Below, in pieces: positions 7,118 through 13,582 of a stretch of DNA of 15,154 nt. Where the stretch lies: assembly GCA_947631075.1 (NCBI GenBank), contig CANRJU010000033.1, positions 1 to 15,154 on the forward strand, in the 5' to 3' direction. Source of the stretch: an uncultured Lachnospiraceae bacterium (GTDB taxonomy: Bacteria > Bacillota > Clostridia > Lachnospirales > Lachnospiraceae). Numbering within the stretch: the stretch's first letter is position 1; every line of letters begins with the position of its first letter. A program made the position numbers and the translations under genes. Below the pieces are notes generated by a model. The model was not told the DNA's origin and made no database searches. It was given only the letters and a program-made list of their open reading frames with translations.

Positions 7118-7204
7118 CAAAGGGAGCATAGCTCCCTTTGGATGGCAGATGAGAAACTGCATTTCTATCGCCCTGTTGTGTAAACTCTCCGGAATGGAGG
7201 AACA
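7118..7204 (+). repeat. Structured leader repeat, copy A (before the HisA-like gene)
   Basis: The element has three hairpins. First, 7118-7140 is a perfect 10-bp stem with a 3-base loop (ATA). Second, GGCaGATgAGAAA (7144-7156) pairs with TTTCTATCGCC (7162-7172). Third, CTCC / GGAG (7187-7190 with 7196-7199) contains the SD GGAGG (7196-7200) of the next gene. Bases 7139-7162 are identical to 13505-13528. Relative to copy B, hairpin 2 has lost about seven loop-side bases and one arm base but still pairs. No U-tract follows hairpin 1, so it is not an obvious terminator. Confidence 0.7.
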
Positions 7205-7205
7205 T

Positions 7206-7982
7206 ATGGAATTTCGACCATGTATTGACATTCACAATGGAAAAGTGAAGCAGATCGTCGGGGGGACGCTCTCCGACGAGGGAGACCGCGCGAGGGAGAA
7301 CTTTGTGTCGGATATGACGGCGGCGGATTACGCCGTTTTGTACCGGGAAAAAGGCCTGCGCGGCGGACACATTATACTTTTAAACGGGCGGGAGAGCCCC
7401 TATTATGAGGCGGACAAAGAGCAGGCGAGGGGGGCCCTCTCGGCCTGGCCGGACGCCCTGCAGATCGGGGGCGGCGTCACAGCGGAGAACGCGGCGGATT
7501 TTATCGCCATGGGAGCGAGCCATGTGATTGTGACGTCCTATGTGTTTGTGGACGGCGAGATCCGCTATGACCGGCTTGAGGAGCTTGTGCGCGCCGTCGG
7601 AAGGGAGCGCCTGGTGCTGGATCTGAGCTGCCGCAAGCGGGACGGAAAATATTACATTGTAACGGACCGCTGGCAGAAATTTACCCGCCAGCCCTTGGGA
7701 GAGGAGCTGATGCGCGGGCTCAGTTCTTATTGCGACGAGTTTCTGGTCCACGCGGTGAATGTGGAGGGGACGGGATCTGGCATCGATACCGGGCTTGTGT
7801 CTCTGCTCGCGCCGGTCAGTGAGCGCCCCATCACCTACGCGGGCGGCATCGGCTCCTATGAGGATTTGGAACAGCTCCGTGAGATGGGCGGGGGACGCAT
7901 TCATTTTACTGTGGGGAGCGCCCTGGATCTCTTTGGCGGGAGCCTCCGTTTCGAGGAAATTATTACAAAATTCAATCGATAA
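7206..7982 (+). CDS. hisA: HisA-type isomerase resembling eukaryotic HIS6
   Basis: This 258-residue TIM barrel is predicted to be ProFAR isomerase, which opens the ribose ring in step four of histidine synthesis. Many segments recall yeast His6 more than bacterial HisA: CIDIHNGKVKQIVGGTL, NFVSDM, LQIGGGV, VIVTSYVF, LVLDLSCRK, DRWQKFT, EFLVHAVNVEG, ITYAGGI and FTVGSALDLFGG. The Asp in CIDIHNG and the Asp in VLDLSCRK are the expected acid/base pair. ATG 7206 is chosen because GGAGG (7196-7200) lies 5 bases upstream; an in-frame GTG at 7104 would read through the structured repeat. It lies outside any his cluster, after thrC. Whether the genome also has a bacterial-type hisA is unknown. Confidence 0.9.
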   Translation: MEFRPCIDIHNGKVKQIVGGTLSDEGDRARENFVSDMTAADYAVLYREKGLRGGHIILLNGRESPYYEADKEQARGALSAWPDALQIGGGVTAENAADFIAMGASHVIVTSYVFVDGEIRYDRLEELVRAVGRERLVLDLSCRKRDGKYYIVTDRWQKFTRQPLGEELMRGLSSYCDEFLVHAVNVEGTGSGIDTGLVSLLAPVSERPITYAGGIGSYEDLEQLREMGGGRIHFTVGSALDLFGGSLRFEEIITKFNR

Positions 7983-8011
7983 TTACAAAAAAATATTGCC
8001 AATAAACAACG

Positions 8012-8049
8012 AAAAATCGTGCTTTGCAGACATGCGGGCGCGATTTTTT
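8012..8049 (+). terminator. Rho-independent terminator after the HisA-like gene
   Basis: AAAAATCGTGC (8012-8022) pairs with GCGCGATTTTT (8038-8048), one G-U pair included. The 3' arm ends in a run of six T. The A-run in the 5' arm would also allow minus-strand termination. Confidence 0.75.
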
Positions 8050-8059
8050 CAGTTAGGGG

Positions 8060-8087
8060 TTGATTTTTCTGAAATATATGTTACAAT
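8060..8087 (+). promoter_or_regulatory. Extended -10 promoter of the secreted hydrolase gene
   Basis: TTGATT (8060-8065), a 16-base spacer and TACAAT (8082-8087) preceded by TG (8079-8080) form an extended -10 promoter. TGTTAC occurs at 8079, 8099 and 8122; the first overlaps the -10 box and the others lie near and after the start site, so they may be an operator array. Confidence 0.65.
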
Positions 8088-8171
8088 TATTACATAAATG
8101 TTACAAAAAAGAATGCAACTTTGTTACGAAAGAAAGGACAGCAGAGGGGCAGACAAAGTAGGAGAATAATC

Positions 8172-8666
8172 ATGAATTTCAAAACTTTAGCAGTGCGTAT
8201 GATGGCAGTGGTTGTGATGGTGGGGATGATTTTGACCGGAGCAGCGACTTCAAGAGCTGCTGAGCGGGAGGAAGATTATACAAAGAAAGATGTAAAGCAG
8301 ATGGCAACTATTATTTTCTGTGAGGCCGGCAATCAGACGTATGCCGGGAAGCTGGCTGTGGGCGTGGTGGTGATGAACCGCAAGAGATCGCCGCTGTATC
8401 CCAACAGCGTGGAGAAGGTGATTACCCAGCGGGGACAGTTCTCGCCGGTGGCCTCCGGAAAGTGGAAAGCGGAATTAAAGCGGTATAAAGAGGGCAAATA
8501 CGAGTCGGGAGTGAGAGCCCAGTGCGTCAGGGCGGCAAAGGAAGCTCTGGAGGGCGCGACCGAGGTGACGTACAAGGGAGAGGACATTAACATGAAGAAG
8601 TATTGCTTCTTCAGTCAGCACTTGAGCGGAGCAAAGCTCCGGATCGGCGGACACGATTTTAAATAA
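8172..8666 (+). CDS. SleB/CwlJ-type cell wall hydrolase, secreted
   Basis: This is a 164-residue protein. It has a classical signal peptide (basic MNFKTLAVR, a hydrophobic core to about residue 24, likely cleavage after SRA at 27-29), then a compact Hydrolase_2 domain from about 40: MATIIFCEAGNQTYAGKLAVGVVVMNR, YPNSVEKVI and GQFSPV. Glu51 in CEAGNQ matches the proposed catalytic Glu of SleB-type lytic transglycosylases. It lacks the peptidoglycan-binding domain of classical SleB. ATG 8172 has AGGAG (8160-8164) upstream; an in-frame TTG at 8121 is unlikely because it would bury the signal peptide. It is monocistronic, with its own promoter and terminator. It is a paralogue of the 4704 gene, which is membrane-anchored instead. 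Confidence 0.9.
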   Translation: MNFKTLAVRMMAVVVMVGMILTGAATSRAAEREEDYTKKDVKQMATIIFCEAGNQTYAGKLAVGVVVMNRKRSPLYPNSVEKVITQRGQFSPVASGKWKAELKRYKEGKYESGVRAQCVRAAKEALEGATEVTYKGEDINMKKYCFFSQHLSGAKLRIGGHDFK

Positions 8667-8673
8667 GAGAAAT

Positions 8674-8705
8674 AAATGGGCGGCTCAAAAAGTCGCCCAT
8701 TTTTT
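8674..8705 (+). terminator. Rho-independent terminator after the secreted hydrolase
   Basis: AAATGGGCG (8674-8682) pairs with CGCCCATTT (8694-8702), followed by more T to 8705. This is a strong GC-core stem just downstream of the stop. Confidence 0.9.
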
Positions 8706-8738
8706 AGGAAACTTTTACTTTTCTAAAGTGCTGTTTTG

Positions 8739-8747
8739 TGGTATCAT
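8739..8747 (+). promoter_or_regulatory. Probable extended -10 promoter of glnS
   Basis: TGGTATCAT is a TGn-extended -10 box with TATCAT at 8742-8747. No good -35 is found at 16-18 bases upstream. A start near 8754 would give a leader of about 20 bases. Confidence 0.4.
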
Positions 8748-8773
8748 AGAAGAGACATGCGAAGGAGGCTTTT

Positions 8774-10432
8774 ATGATGTCTGAGGCAGCAGCCAGAAAT
8801 TTTATACAGAATGAGATTGACAAAGACTTAAAAGAGGGTGTTTACGACAAGGTCGTGACGAGGTTTCCGCCGGAGCCCAACGGCTATCTCCACATCGGAC
8901 ACGCCAAGTCCATCGTGCTGAATCAGGGGCTTGCGAAGGAGTATGGCGGAACGTTCAACATGAGATTTGACGATACCAACCCGCAAAAGGAAAAAGAGGA
9001 GTTCGTGCAGTCAATCATGGAGGATGTGGAGTGGATCTGTGGTGAGAAGCCGCCGGTGTATTTTGCGTCCGATTATTTTGAGAAGATGTACGAGTGCGCG
9101 GTTTTTCTTATTAAGAAGGGAAAGGCCTACGTCTGCGACCTGACGCCGGAGCAGATTCGGGAGTACCGGGGGACGCTGACGGAGCCCGGGAAGGACAGTC
9201 CCTATCGGAACCGCTCCATCGAGGAGAATCTGCGGCTGTTCGAGGAGATGAAGAACGGCCAGTGCGAGGACGGCTCGCGGGTGCTGCGGGCGAAGATTGA
9301 CATGTCATCTCCGAACATCAACATGAGGGATCCCATTATTTACCGCGTAGCGCATCTGCATCACCATAACACCGGGGATAAGTGGTGCATTTATCCCATG
9401 TATGATTTTGCGCATCCTATCGAGGACGCGGTGGAGGGCGTGACGCACTCCATCTGTACGCTGGAGTTCGAGGATCACCGGCCGCTGTATGACTGGGTTG
9501 TGCGGGAGTGTGAGTTCGAGAGGCCGCCCCGCCAGATCGAGTTTGCCAAGATGTATCTGACCAATGTGGTGACGGGCAAGAGGTATATCAAGAAGTTAGT
9601 AGAGGACGGCATTGTGGACGGATGGGACGATCCCCGGCTTGTGACAATCACGGCTCTGCGCCGGCGAGGCTATACGGCTTCTTCCATCCGGAAATTTATG
9701 GAGCTGTGCGGCGTGTCCAAGTCCAACAGCTCGGTGGATTATGCGATGTTAGAGTACTGCATCCGGGAGGATCTGAAGATGACCAGGTCCCGCATGATGG
9801 CGGTGCTTGATCCGATTCGGCTGATTATTGATAACTACGAGGAGGGGCGCGTGGAGTACCTGGATGTGCCCAACAACCAGGAGAATCCGGAACTGGGAAC
9901 CCGCAAGGTTCCATTTTCCAGAGAACTCTACATTGAGCGCGAGGATTTCATGATCGAGCCGCCGAAGAAGTATTTCCGGCTGTTCCCGGGCAATGAGGTC
10001 CGCCTGATGAGCGCTTATTTTGTAAAGTGCGTGGACTATAAGACCGACGAGGCGGGACGGGTCACGGAGGTTCATTGTACCTACGATCCGGAGACGAAAA
10101 GCGGCTCCGGCTTCACGGGGCGGAAGGTAAAGGGGACGATCCACTGGGTATCGGCTCCCACAGCCGTGAAAGCGGAAGTCCGTCTCTATGAGAATATCGT
10201 AGACGAGGAGAAGGGCGTTTATAATGAGGATGGGACGGTAAATGTCAATCCGGATTCGCTGACAGTTTTAGAGGACTGTTATGTGGAACCGGCGCTCGCG
10301 GAGGCGAAGCCGGGAGACAAGTTCCAGTTCATGCGGACAGGATTTTTCTGCGTGGACACAAAAGACACGACAGAAGGACATCAGGTATTCAACCGGATTG
10401 TTTCCCTGAAAAGTTCTTATCGACCAAAATAA
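8774..10432 (+). CDS. glnS: Glutaminyl-tRNA synthetase
   Basis: This 552-residue class I synthetase charges tRNA-Gln in the cytoplasm. FPPEPNGYLHIGHAKS carries the HIGH motif (40-43), and FDDTNP (65-70) and DFAHPIEDAVEGVTHS are typical. VDGWDDPRL (281-289) and the RRRGYT segment follow, then the C-terminal anticodon-binding beta-barrels (KVPFSRELYIEREDF, RKVKGTIHWV). GlnRS rather than GluRS is supported by PPEPNGYLHIGH and GWDDPR. The usual VMSKRK form of the second signature reads VVTGKRYI (265-272). GGAGG at 8764-8768 serves ATG 8774 or 8777. It has terminators and promoters of its own and seems monocistronic. Confidence 0.97.
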   Translation: MMSEAAARNFIQNEIDKDLKEGVYDKVVTRFPPEPNGYLHIGHAKSIVLNQGLAKEYGGTFNMRFDDTNPQKEKEEFVQSIMEDVEWICGEKPPVYFASDYFEKMYECAVFLIKKGKAYVCDLTPEQIREYRGTLTEPGKDSPYRNRSIEENLRLFEEMKNGQCEDGSRVLRAKIDMSSPNINMRDPIIYRVAHLHHHNTGDKWCIYPMYDFAHPIEDAVEGVTHSICTLEFEDHRPLYDWVVRECEFERPPRQIEFAKMYLTNVVTGKRYIKKLVEDGIVDGWDDPRLVTITALRRRGYTASSIRKFMELCGVSKSNSSVDYAMLEYCIREDLKMTRSRMMAVLDPIRLIIDNYEEGRVEYLDVPNNQENPELGTRKVPFSRELYIEREDFMIEPPKKYFRLFPGNEVRLMSAYFVKCVDYKTDEAGRVTEVHCTYDPETKSGSGFTGRKVKGTIHWVSAPTAVKAEVRLYENIVDEEKGVYNEDGTVNVNPDSLTVLEDCYVEPALAEAKPGDKFQFMRTGFFCVDTKDTTEGHQVFNRIVSLKSSYRPK

Positions 10433-10435
10433 TTG

Positions 10436-10462
10436 GCACAGGCAAAGGCCGTGCTGGGGGGG
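10436..10462 (+). promoter_or_regulatory. Hairpin plus G7 tract before the DUF2225 gene
   Basis: GCACaGGC (10436-10443) pairs with GCCGTGC (10448-10454), a 7-bp stem with one bulge. A run of seven G (10456-10462) follows and is the only SD-like sequence, 11 bases before ATG 10474. The hairpin lacks a U-tract, so it is not a clear terminator for glnS. Confidence 0.4.
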
Positions 10463-10473
10463 TAAATTGAATT

Positions 10474-11334
10474 ATGGCTAATATTTTTGCGGGTTTGGAA
10501 AAACTTGGACTTGGACATGCAAAGGAAGTAGAGGTATTGCAGGACAGCTCTCCCCAAAAGAGGGCGTCTGGCAGGAAAGAGGCGGAGAAAAAGGAACTCA
10601 CAGAGGAGGAGCTGATTTTTGAAAAGCGGTATACCTGTCCGGTCTGCGATCACGAATTTAAGAGCATGATGGTTCGCACGGGCAAGGTGCGCCTGATCGG
10701 GGCCGACACCGATCTCAGGCCAAGGTATCTGGGAGTGGATTCCCTCAAGTATGACGCGATTCTCTGTCCGAGATGCGGGTACGCGGCGCTGAACCGCTAT
10801 TTCAACTTTGTCATGAACAGTCAGGCAAAGCTGATTAAAGAGAAGATTTCCAAAAATTTCAAGAAGCCGAAAGAGACCGACAAGCCCTATACATACGACG
10901 ACGCGATTATGCGCCACAAGATGGCTCTCTTTAACACCATTGTGAAGAACGGCAAGAACAGCGAGAGGGCCTACACTTGCCTGAAACTGGCCTGGCTGAA
11001 CCGGGGCAAGCGGGAGGAGCTGATGGCGCAGGAGAAGTACGACCAGAAGGTGGTGGATGAGCTTCAGGAGGAGGAGACAGAGCTTCTCACCAACGCGTTT
11101 GACGGATTTGTGGCGGCGTTCAGCAAGGAGGATTTCCCCATGTGTGGCATGGATCAGCACACGATGATGTATCTGCTCGCGGAGCTGGCCAGGAGGATTG
11201 GCCGTATCAGCGAGGCGAAGCAGTATGTGGGACGCGTGATTACCGCGAGGGACGTCAACAACCGCATCAAGAACAAGGCGCTGGAACTGAAGGATCTGCT
11301 GCGGGAGCAGGAAGCGGCTGCCGAGCAAAATTAA
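10474..11334 (+). CDS. DUF2225 family protein with zinc-ribbon-like cysteines
   Basis: This 286-residue soluble protein matches the DUF2225 pattern common in Firmicutes, with no established function. After a charged N-terminus (about residues 30-50), CPVC (C55, C58) and CPRC (C98, C101) form a probable zinc site. Between them lies KSMMVRTGKVRLIGADTDLRPRYLGVD. The rest (about 110-286) is mostly helical, with TPR-like character (ARRIGRISEAKQYVGRVI) and a basic/acidic tail. No signal peptide or TM segment is seen. It follows glnS by 41 bases with only a G-run as SD, so it may be read from the glnS transcript. It is not obviously linked to groESL, which has its own promoter. Confidence 0.85.
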   Translation: MANIFAGLEKLGLGHAKEVEVLQDSSPQKRASGRKEAEKKELTEEELIFEKRYTCPVCDHEFKSMMVRTGKVRLIGADTDLRPRYLGVDSLKYDAILCPRCGYAALNRYFNFVMNSQAKLIKEKISKNFKKPKETDKPYTYDDAIMRHKMALFNTIVKNGKNSERAYTCLKLAWLNRGKREELMAQEKYDQKVVDELQEEETELLTNAFDGFVAAFSKEDFPMCGMDQHTMMYLLAELARRIGRISEAKQYVGRVITARDVNNRIKNKALELKDLLREQEAAAEQN

Positions 11335-11394
11335 AAACGTGAGAAAAAATGAGAAATAAAGAGCATCCGATAGAAAATATATGATAATATAGCC

Positions 11395-11434
11395 AAAACT
11401 AAATAGAAAACGTGTTGCATTTCTATTTGGTTTT
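11395..11434. promoter_or_regulatory. 15-bp inverted repeat spanning the groES -35 box
   Basis: AAAACTAAATAGAAA (11395-11409) and TTTCTATTTGGTTTT (11420-11434) are complementary at 14 of 15 positions, the odd one a T-G wobble, with a 10-base loop. The -35 hexamer starts in the loop and ends in the right arm. It may be an operator for a second regulator, or an AT-rich terminator for the preceding gene. Confidence 0.6.
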
Positions 11435-11443
11435 GCATATTAT
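11415..11443 (+). promoter_or_regulatory. groESL promoter
   Basis: TTGCAT (11415-11420), a 17-base spacer and TATTAT (11438-11443) form a good sigma-A promoter, with the expected start near 11450, just before CIRCE. Confidence 0.8.
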
Positions 11444-11456
11444 AGAGCCAATGAGT

Positions 11457-11483
11457 TTAGCACTCAACAAAAAAGAGTGCTAA
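11457..11483. promoter_or_regulatory. CIRCE element (HrcA operator)
   Basis: TTAGCACTC (11457-11465), 9 bases and GAGTGCTAA (11475-11483) match the CIRCE consensus exactly. HrcA, stabilised by GroEL, represses from this site and heat shock relieves it. It lies at the start of the groES leader. Confidence 0.98.
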
Positions 11484-11535
11484 CAAACATGACAGGCATC
11501 CCAGATGCTTAAAATTTGGATTGGAGGAATCAGAT

Positions 11536-11820
11536 ATGAAGTTAGTACCTTTAGGCGACAGAGTTGTGTTAAAGCAGTTAGACGCGGAGGAGACTACGAA
11601 GTCCGGTATCGTTCTGCCGGGACAGGCGCAGGAGAAGCCGCAGCAGGCGGAGATTATTGCTGTGGGACCGGGCGGAATGATAGATGGAAAAGAAGTGAAG
11701 ATGGAAGTTAAGGTCGGAGACAAGGTAATCTACTCCAAGTATGCCGGCACCGATGTGAAGTTGGACGGCGAGGAGTATGTGATTGTGAGACAGAATGATA
11801 TTCTGGCAGTTGTAGAATAA
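11536..11820 (+). CDS. groES: Co-chaperonin GroES
   Basis: This 94-residue 10-kDa chaperonin has the standard length. It begins MKLVPLGDRVVLKQ, includes the mobile loop region (EETTKSGIVLPGQAQEKPQ) and the roof-loop segment GPGGM, and ends GEEYVIVRQNDILAVVE. Its heptameric ring caps GroEL during ATP-driven folding. ATG 11536 has GGAGG (11523-11527) 8 bases upstream, so an in-frame TTG at 11521 is rejected. It is transcribed with groEL 22 bases downstream and controlled by the CIRCE element upstream. Confidence 0.98.
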   Translation: MKLVPLGDRVVLKQLDAEETTKSGIVLPGQAQEKPQQAEIIAVGPGGMIDGKEVKMEVKVGDKVIYSKYAGTDVKLDGEEYVIVRQNDILAVVE

Positions 11821-11842
11821 TAAAAGTTGGAGGTAAAGAGAA

Positions 11843-13468
11843 ATGGCTAAGGAAATTAAGTTTGGCGCAGAGGCCAGAGCTGCTTTGGAGGCAGGCGTAA
11901 ATAAATTATCCGATACAGTGCGCGTGACACTGGGACCGAAGGGAAGGAACGTCGTTCTGGATAAGTCCTTCGGCGCGCCGCTGATTACGAATGACGGCGT
12001 TACGATCGCGAAGGAGATCGAGTTAGAGGATCCGTTTGAGAACATGGGCGCTCAGTTAGTAAAGGAAGTTGCCACAAAGACCAACGACGTGGCAGGCGAC
12101 GGCACAACTACCGCTACGGTTCTCGCTCAGGCGATGATTAACGAGGGCATGAAGAACCTGGCAGCAGGAGCGAACCCGATTATTCTGCGCAAGGGCATGA
12201 AGAAGGCGACGGACGTTGCCGTAGACGCGATCAAGGATATGAGCTCCGCTCTGTCCGGCAAGGAGCAGATTGCCAAGGTAGCTGCTATCTCCGCAGGGGA
12301 TGAGCAGGTGGGCGAGATGGTGGCAGACGCCATGGAGAAGGTTTCCAACGACGGCGTTATCACCATTGAGGAGTCTAAGACGATGAAGACCGAGCTGGAC
12401 ATGGTAGAGGGCATGCAGTTCGACCGCGGCTATGTATCCGCTTATATGGCTACGAACATGGATAAGATGGAGGCCGAGCTGGATTCTCCGTATATCCTTA
12501 TTACCGATAAGAAGATTTCCAATATTCAGGAGATTCTGCCGCTTTTGGAGCAGGTTGTACAGGCCAGCGCGAGACTGCTGATTATTGCGGAGGATGTAGA
12601 GGGCGAGGCTCTCAGCACGTTAGTGATCAACAAGCTGCGCGGTACCTTTAATGTAGTAGCTGTAAAGGCGCCGGGCTATGGTGACAGAAGAAAAGAGATG
12701 TTAAAGGATATCGCGATTCTCACCGGCGGCGAGGTAATTTCCGAGGAGCTGGGACTGGATCTGAAAGAGGCTACGCTGGATCAGTTAGGACGGGCTAAGT
12801 CCGTCAAGGTTCAGAAGGAGAACACGATTATCGTGGACGGCGAGGGCTCTAAGGTCGATATTGAGGCTCGCATCGCGCAGATCAAGAATCAGATCGAGGA
12901 CACGACATCCGATTTCGACCGCGAGAAGCTGCAGGAGAGACTTGCGAAGCTCGCTGGCGGCGTAGCTGTGATTCGTGTGGGCGCCGCTACGGAGACCGAG
13001 ATGCAGGAGGCAAAGCTGCGCATGGAGGACGCTCTGGCAGCTACGAGAGCCGCTGTAGAGGAAGGTATTATTTCCGGTGGCGGAACCGCTTATGTACATG
13101 CCAGCAAGGAAGTTGAGAAGCTGGCAGGCAGTCTGGAGGGCGATGAAAAGACCGGCGCCAATATCATTTTGAAAGCACTGGAGGCGCCGCTTCGCAGGAT
13201 CGTAGAGAATGCCGGACTGGAGGGCTCGGTAGTTCTCGATAAAGTGAAGGCAGAGCAGCCTGGATTTGGATTTAACGCGCTGAACGGCGAGTATGTGAAT
13301 ATGATCGACTGCGGCATCCTGGATCCGGCTAAGGTGACCAGAAGCGCCCTGCAGAACGCGACCAGCGTGGCATCTACCCTGTTGACAACAGAGTCCGTTG
13401 TTGCTAATATTAAAGAGGACGCGCCTGCTATGCCGGCTGGCGGAGCTGGCATGGGCGGCATGATGTAA
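11843..13468 (+). CDS. groEL: Chaperonin GroEL
   Basis: This 541-residue 60-kDa chaperonin is full length. MAKEIKFGAEARAAL starts the protein, followed by VTLGPKGRNVVLDKSFGAPLITNDGVTIAKEI and the ATP-binding GDGTTTATVLAQ (about residues 85-96). The apical domain lies around 190-375 (EGMQFDRGYVSAY, KAPGYGDRRKEML), the AATETEMQEAKLR segment follows, and the C-terminus is the usual Gly/Met-rich tail (GGAGMGGMM). GGAGG lies at 11829-11833. It forms the bicistronic groESL heat-shock operon. No clear U-tract terminator follows; instead the structured repeat copy B lies between it and the next gene. Confidence 0.99.
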   Translation: MAKEIKFGAEARAALEAGVNKLSDTVRVTLGPKGRNVVLDKSFGAPLITNDGVTIAKEIELEDPFENMGAQLVKEVATKTNDVAGDGTTTATVLAQAMINEGMKNLAAGANPIILRKGMKKATDVAVDAIKDMSSALSGKEQIAKVAAISAGDEQVGEMVADAMEKVSNDGVITIEESKTMKTELDMVEGMQFDRGYVSAYMATNMDKMEAELDSPYILITDKKISNIQEILPLLEQVVQASARLLIIAEDVEGEALSTLVINKLRGTFNVVAVKAPGYGDRRKEMLKDIAILTGGEVISEELGLDLKEATLDQLGRAKSVKVQKENTIIVDGEGSKVDIEARIAQIKNQIEDTTSDFDREKLQERLAKLAGGVAVIRVGAATETEMQEAKLRMEDALAATRAAVEEGIISGGGTAYVHASKEVEKLAGSLEGDEKTGANIILKALEAPLRRIVENAGLEGSVVLDKVKAEQPGFGFNALNGEYVNMIDCGILDPAKVTRSALQNATSVASTLLTTESVVANIKEDAPAMPAGGAGMGGMM

Positions 13469-13486
13469 AATAAACAGAAGTGAGGA

Positions 13487-13582
13487 AGCGAACGTAGTTC
13501 GCTATGGATGGCAGATGAGAAACTGCATGCGCAGCTTTCTCATCGCCTCTTCGCGACAAGTCGCTCAGAAATGAGGATTACG
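13487..13582 (+). repeat. Structured leader repeat, copy B (between groEL and the next gene)
   Basis: Hairpin 1 is AGCGAAC-GTA-GTTCGCT (13487-13503, 7 bp). Hairpin 2 pairs 13510-13526 with 13531-13547 (3+9+4 bp, two single-base bulges, loop ATGC). Next comes GCGA-CAAG-TCGC (13553-13564), then CTCA-GAAA-TGAG (13564-13575), whose last arm overlaps the SD TGAGG. Bases 13505-13528 are identical to copy A (7139-7162). Hairpin 1 differs in sequence between copies but keeps a perfect stem and an RTA loop. Confidence 0.75.

Noticed and set aside
7118..7140. Rho-independent terminator of thrC
   Set aside because: The stem is perfect but no U-tract follows (next bases GATGGC), and the same architecture recurs in copy B as part of a larger element.
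7104..7205. N-terminal extension of the HisA-like protein from GTG 7104
   Set aside because: The extension is translated repeat element, and the true start at 7206 has a strong SD at ideal spacing and matches the beginning of HIS6-type proteins.
13508..13582. N-terminal 25 residues (MADEKLH...) of the two-TM protein
   Set aside because: The same MADEKLH reading appears in copy A at 7142, where it stops after 13 residues, so it reflects the DNA repeat rather than a protein domain.
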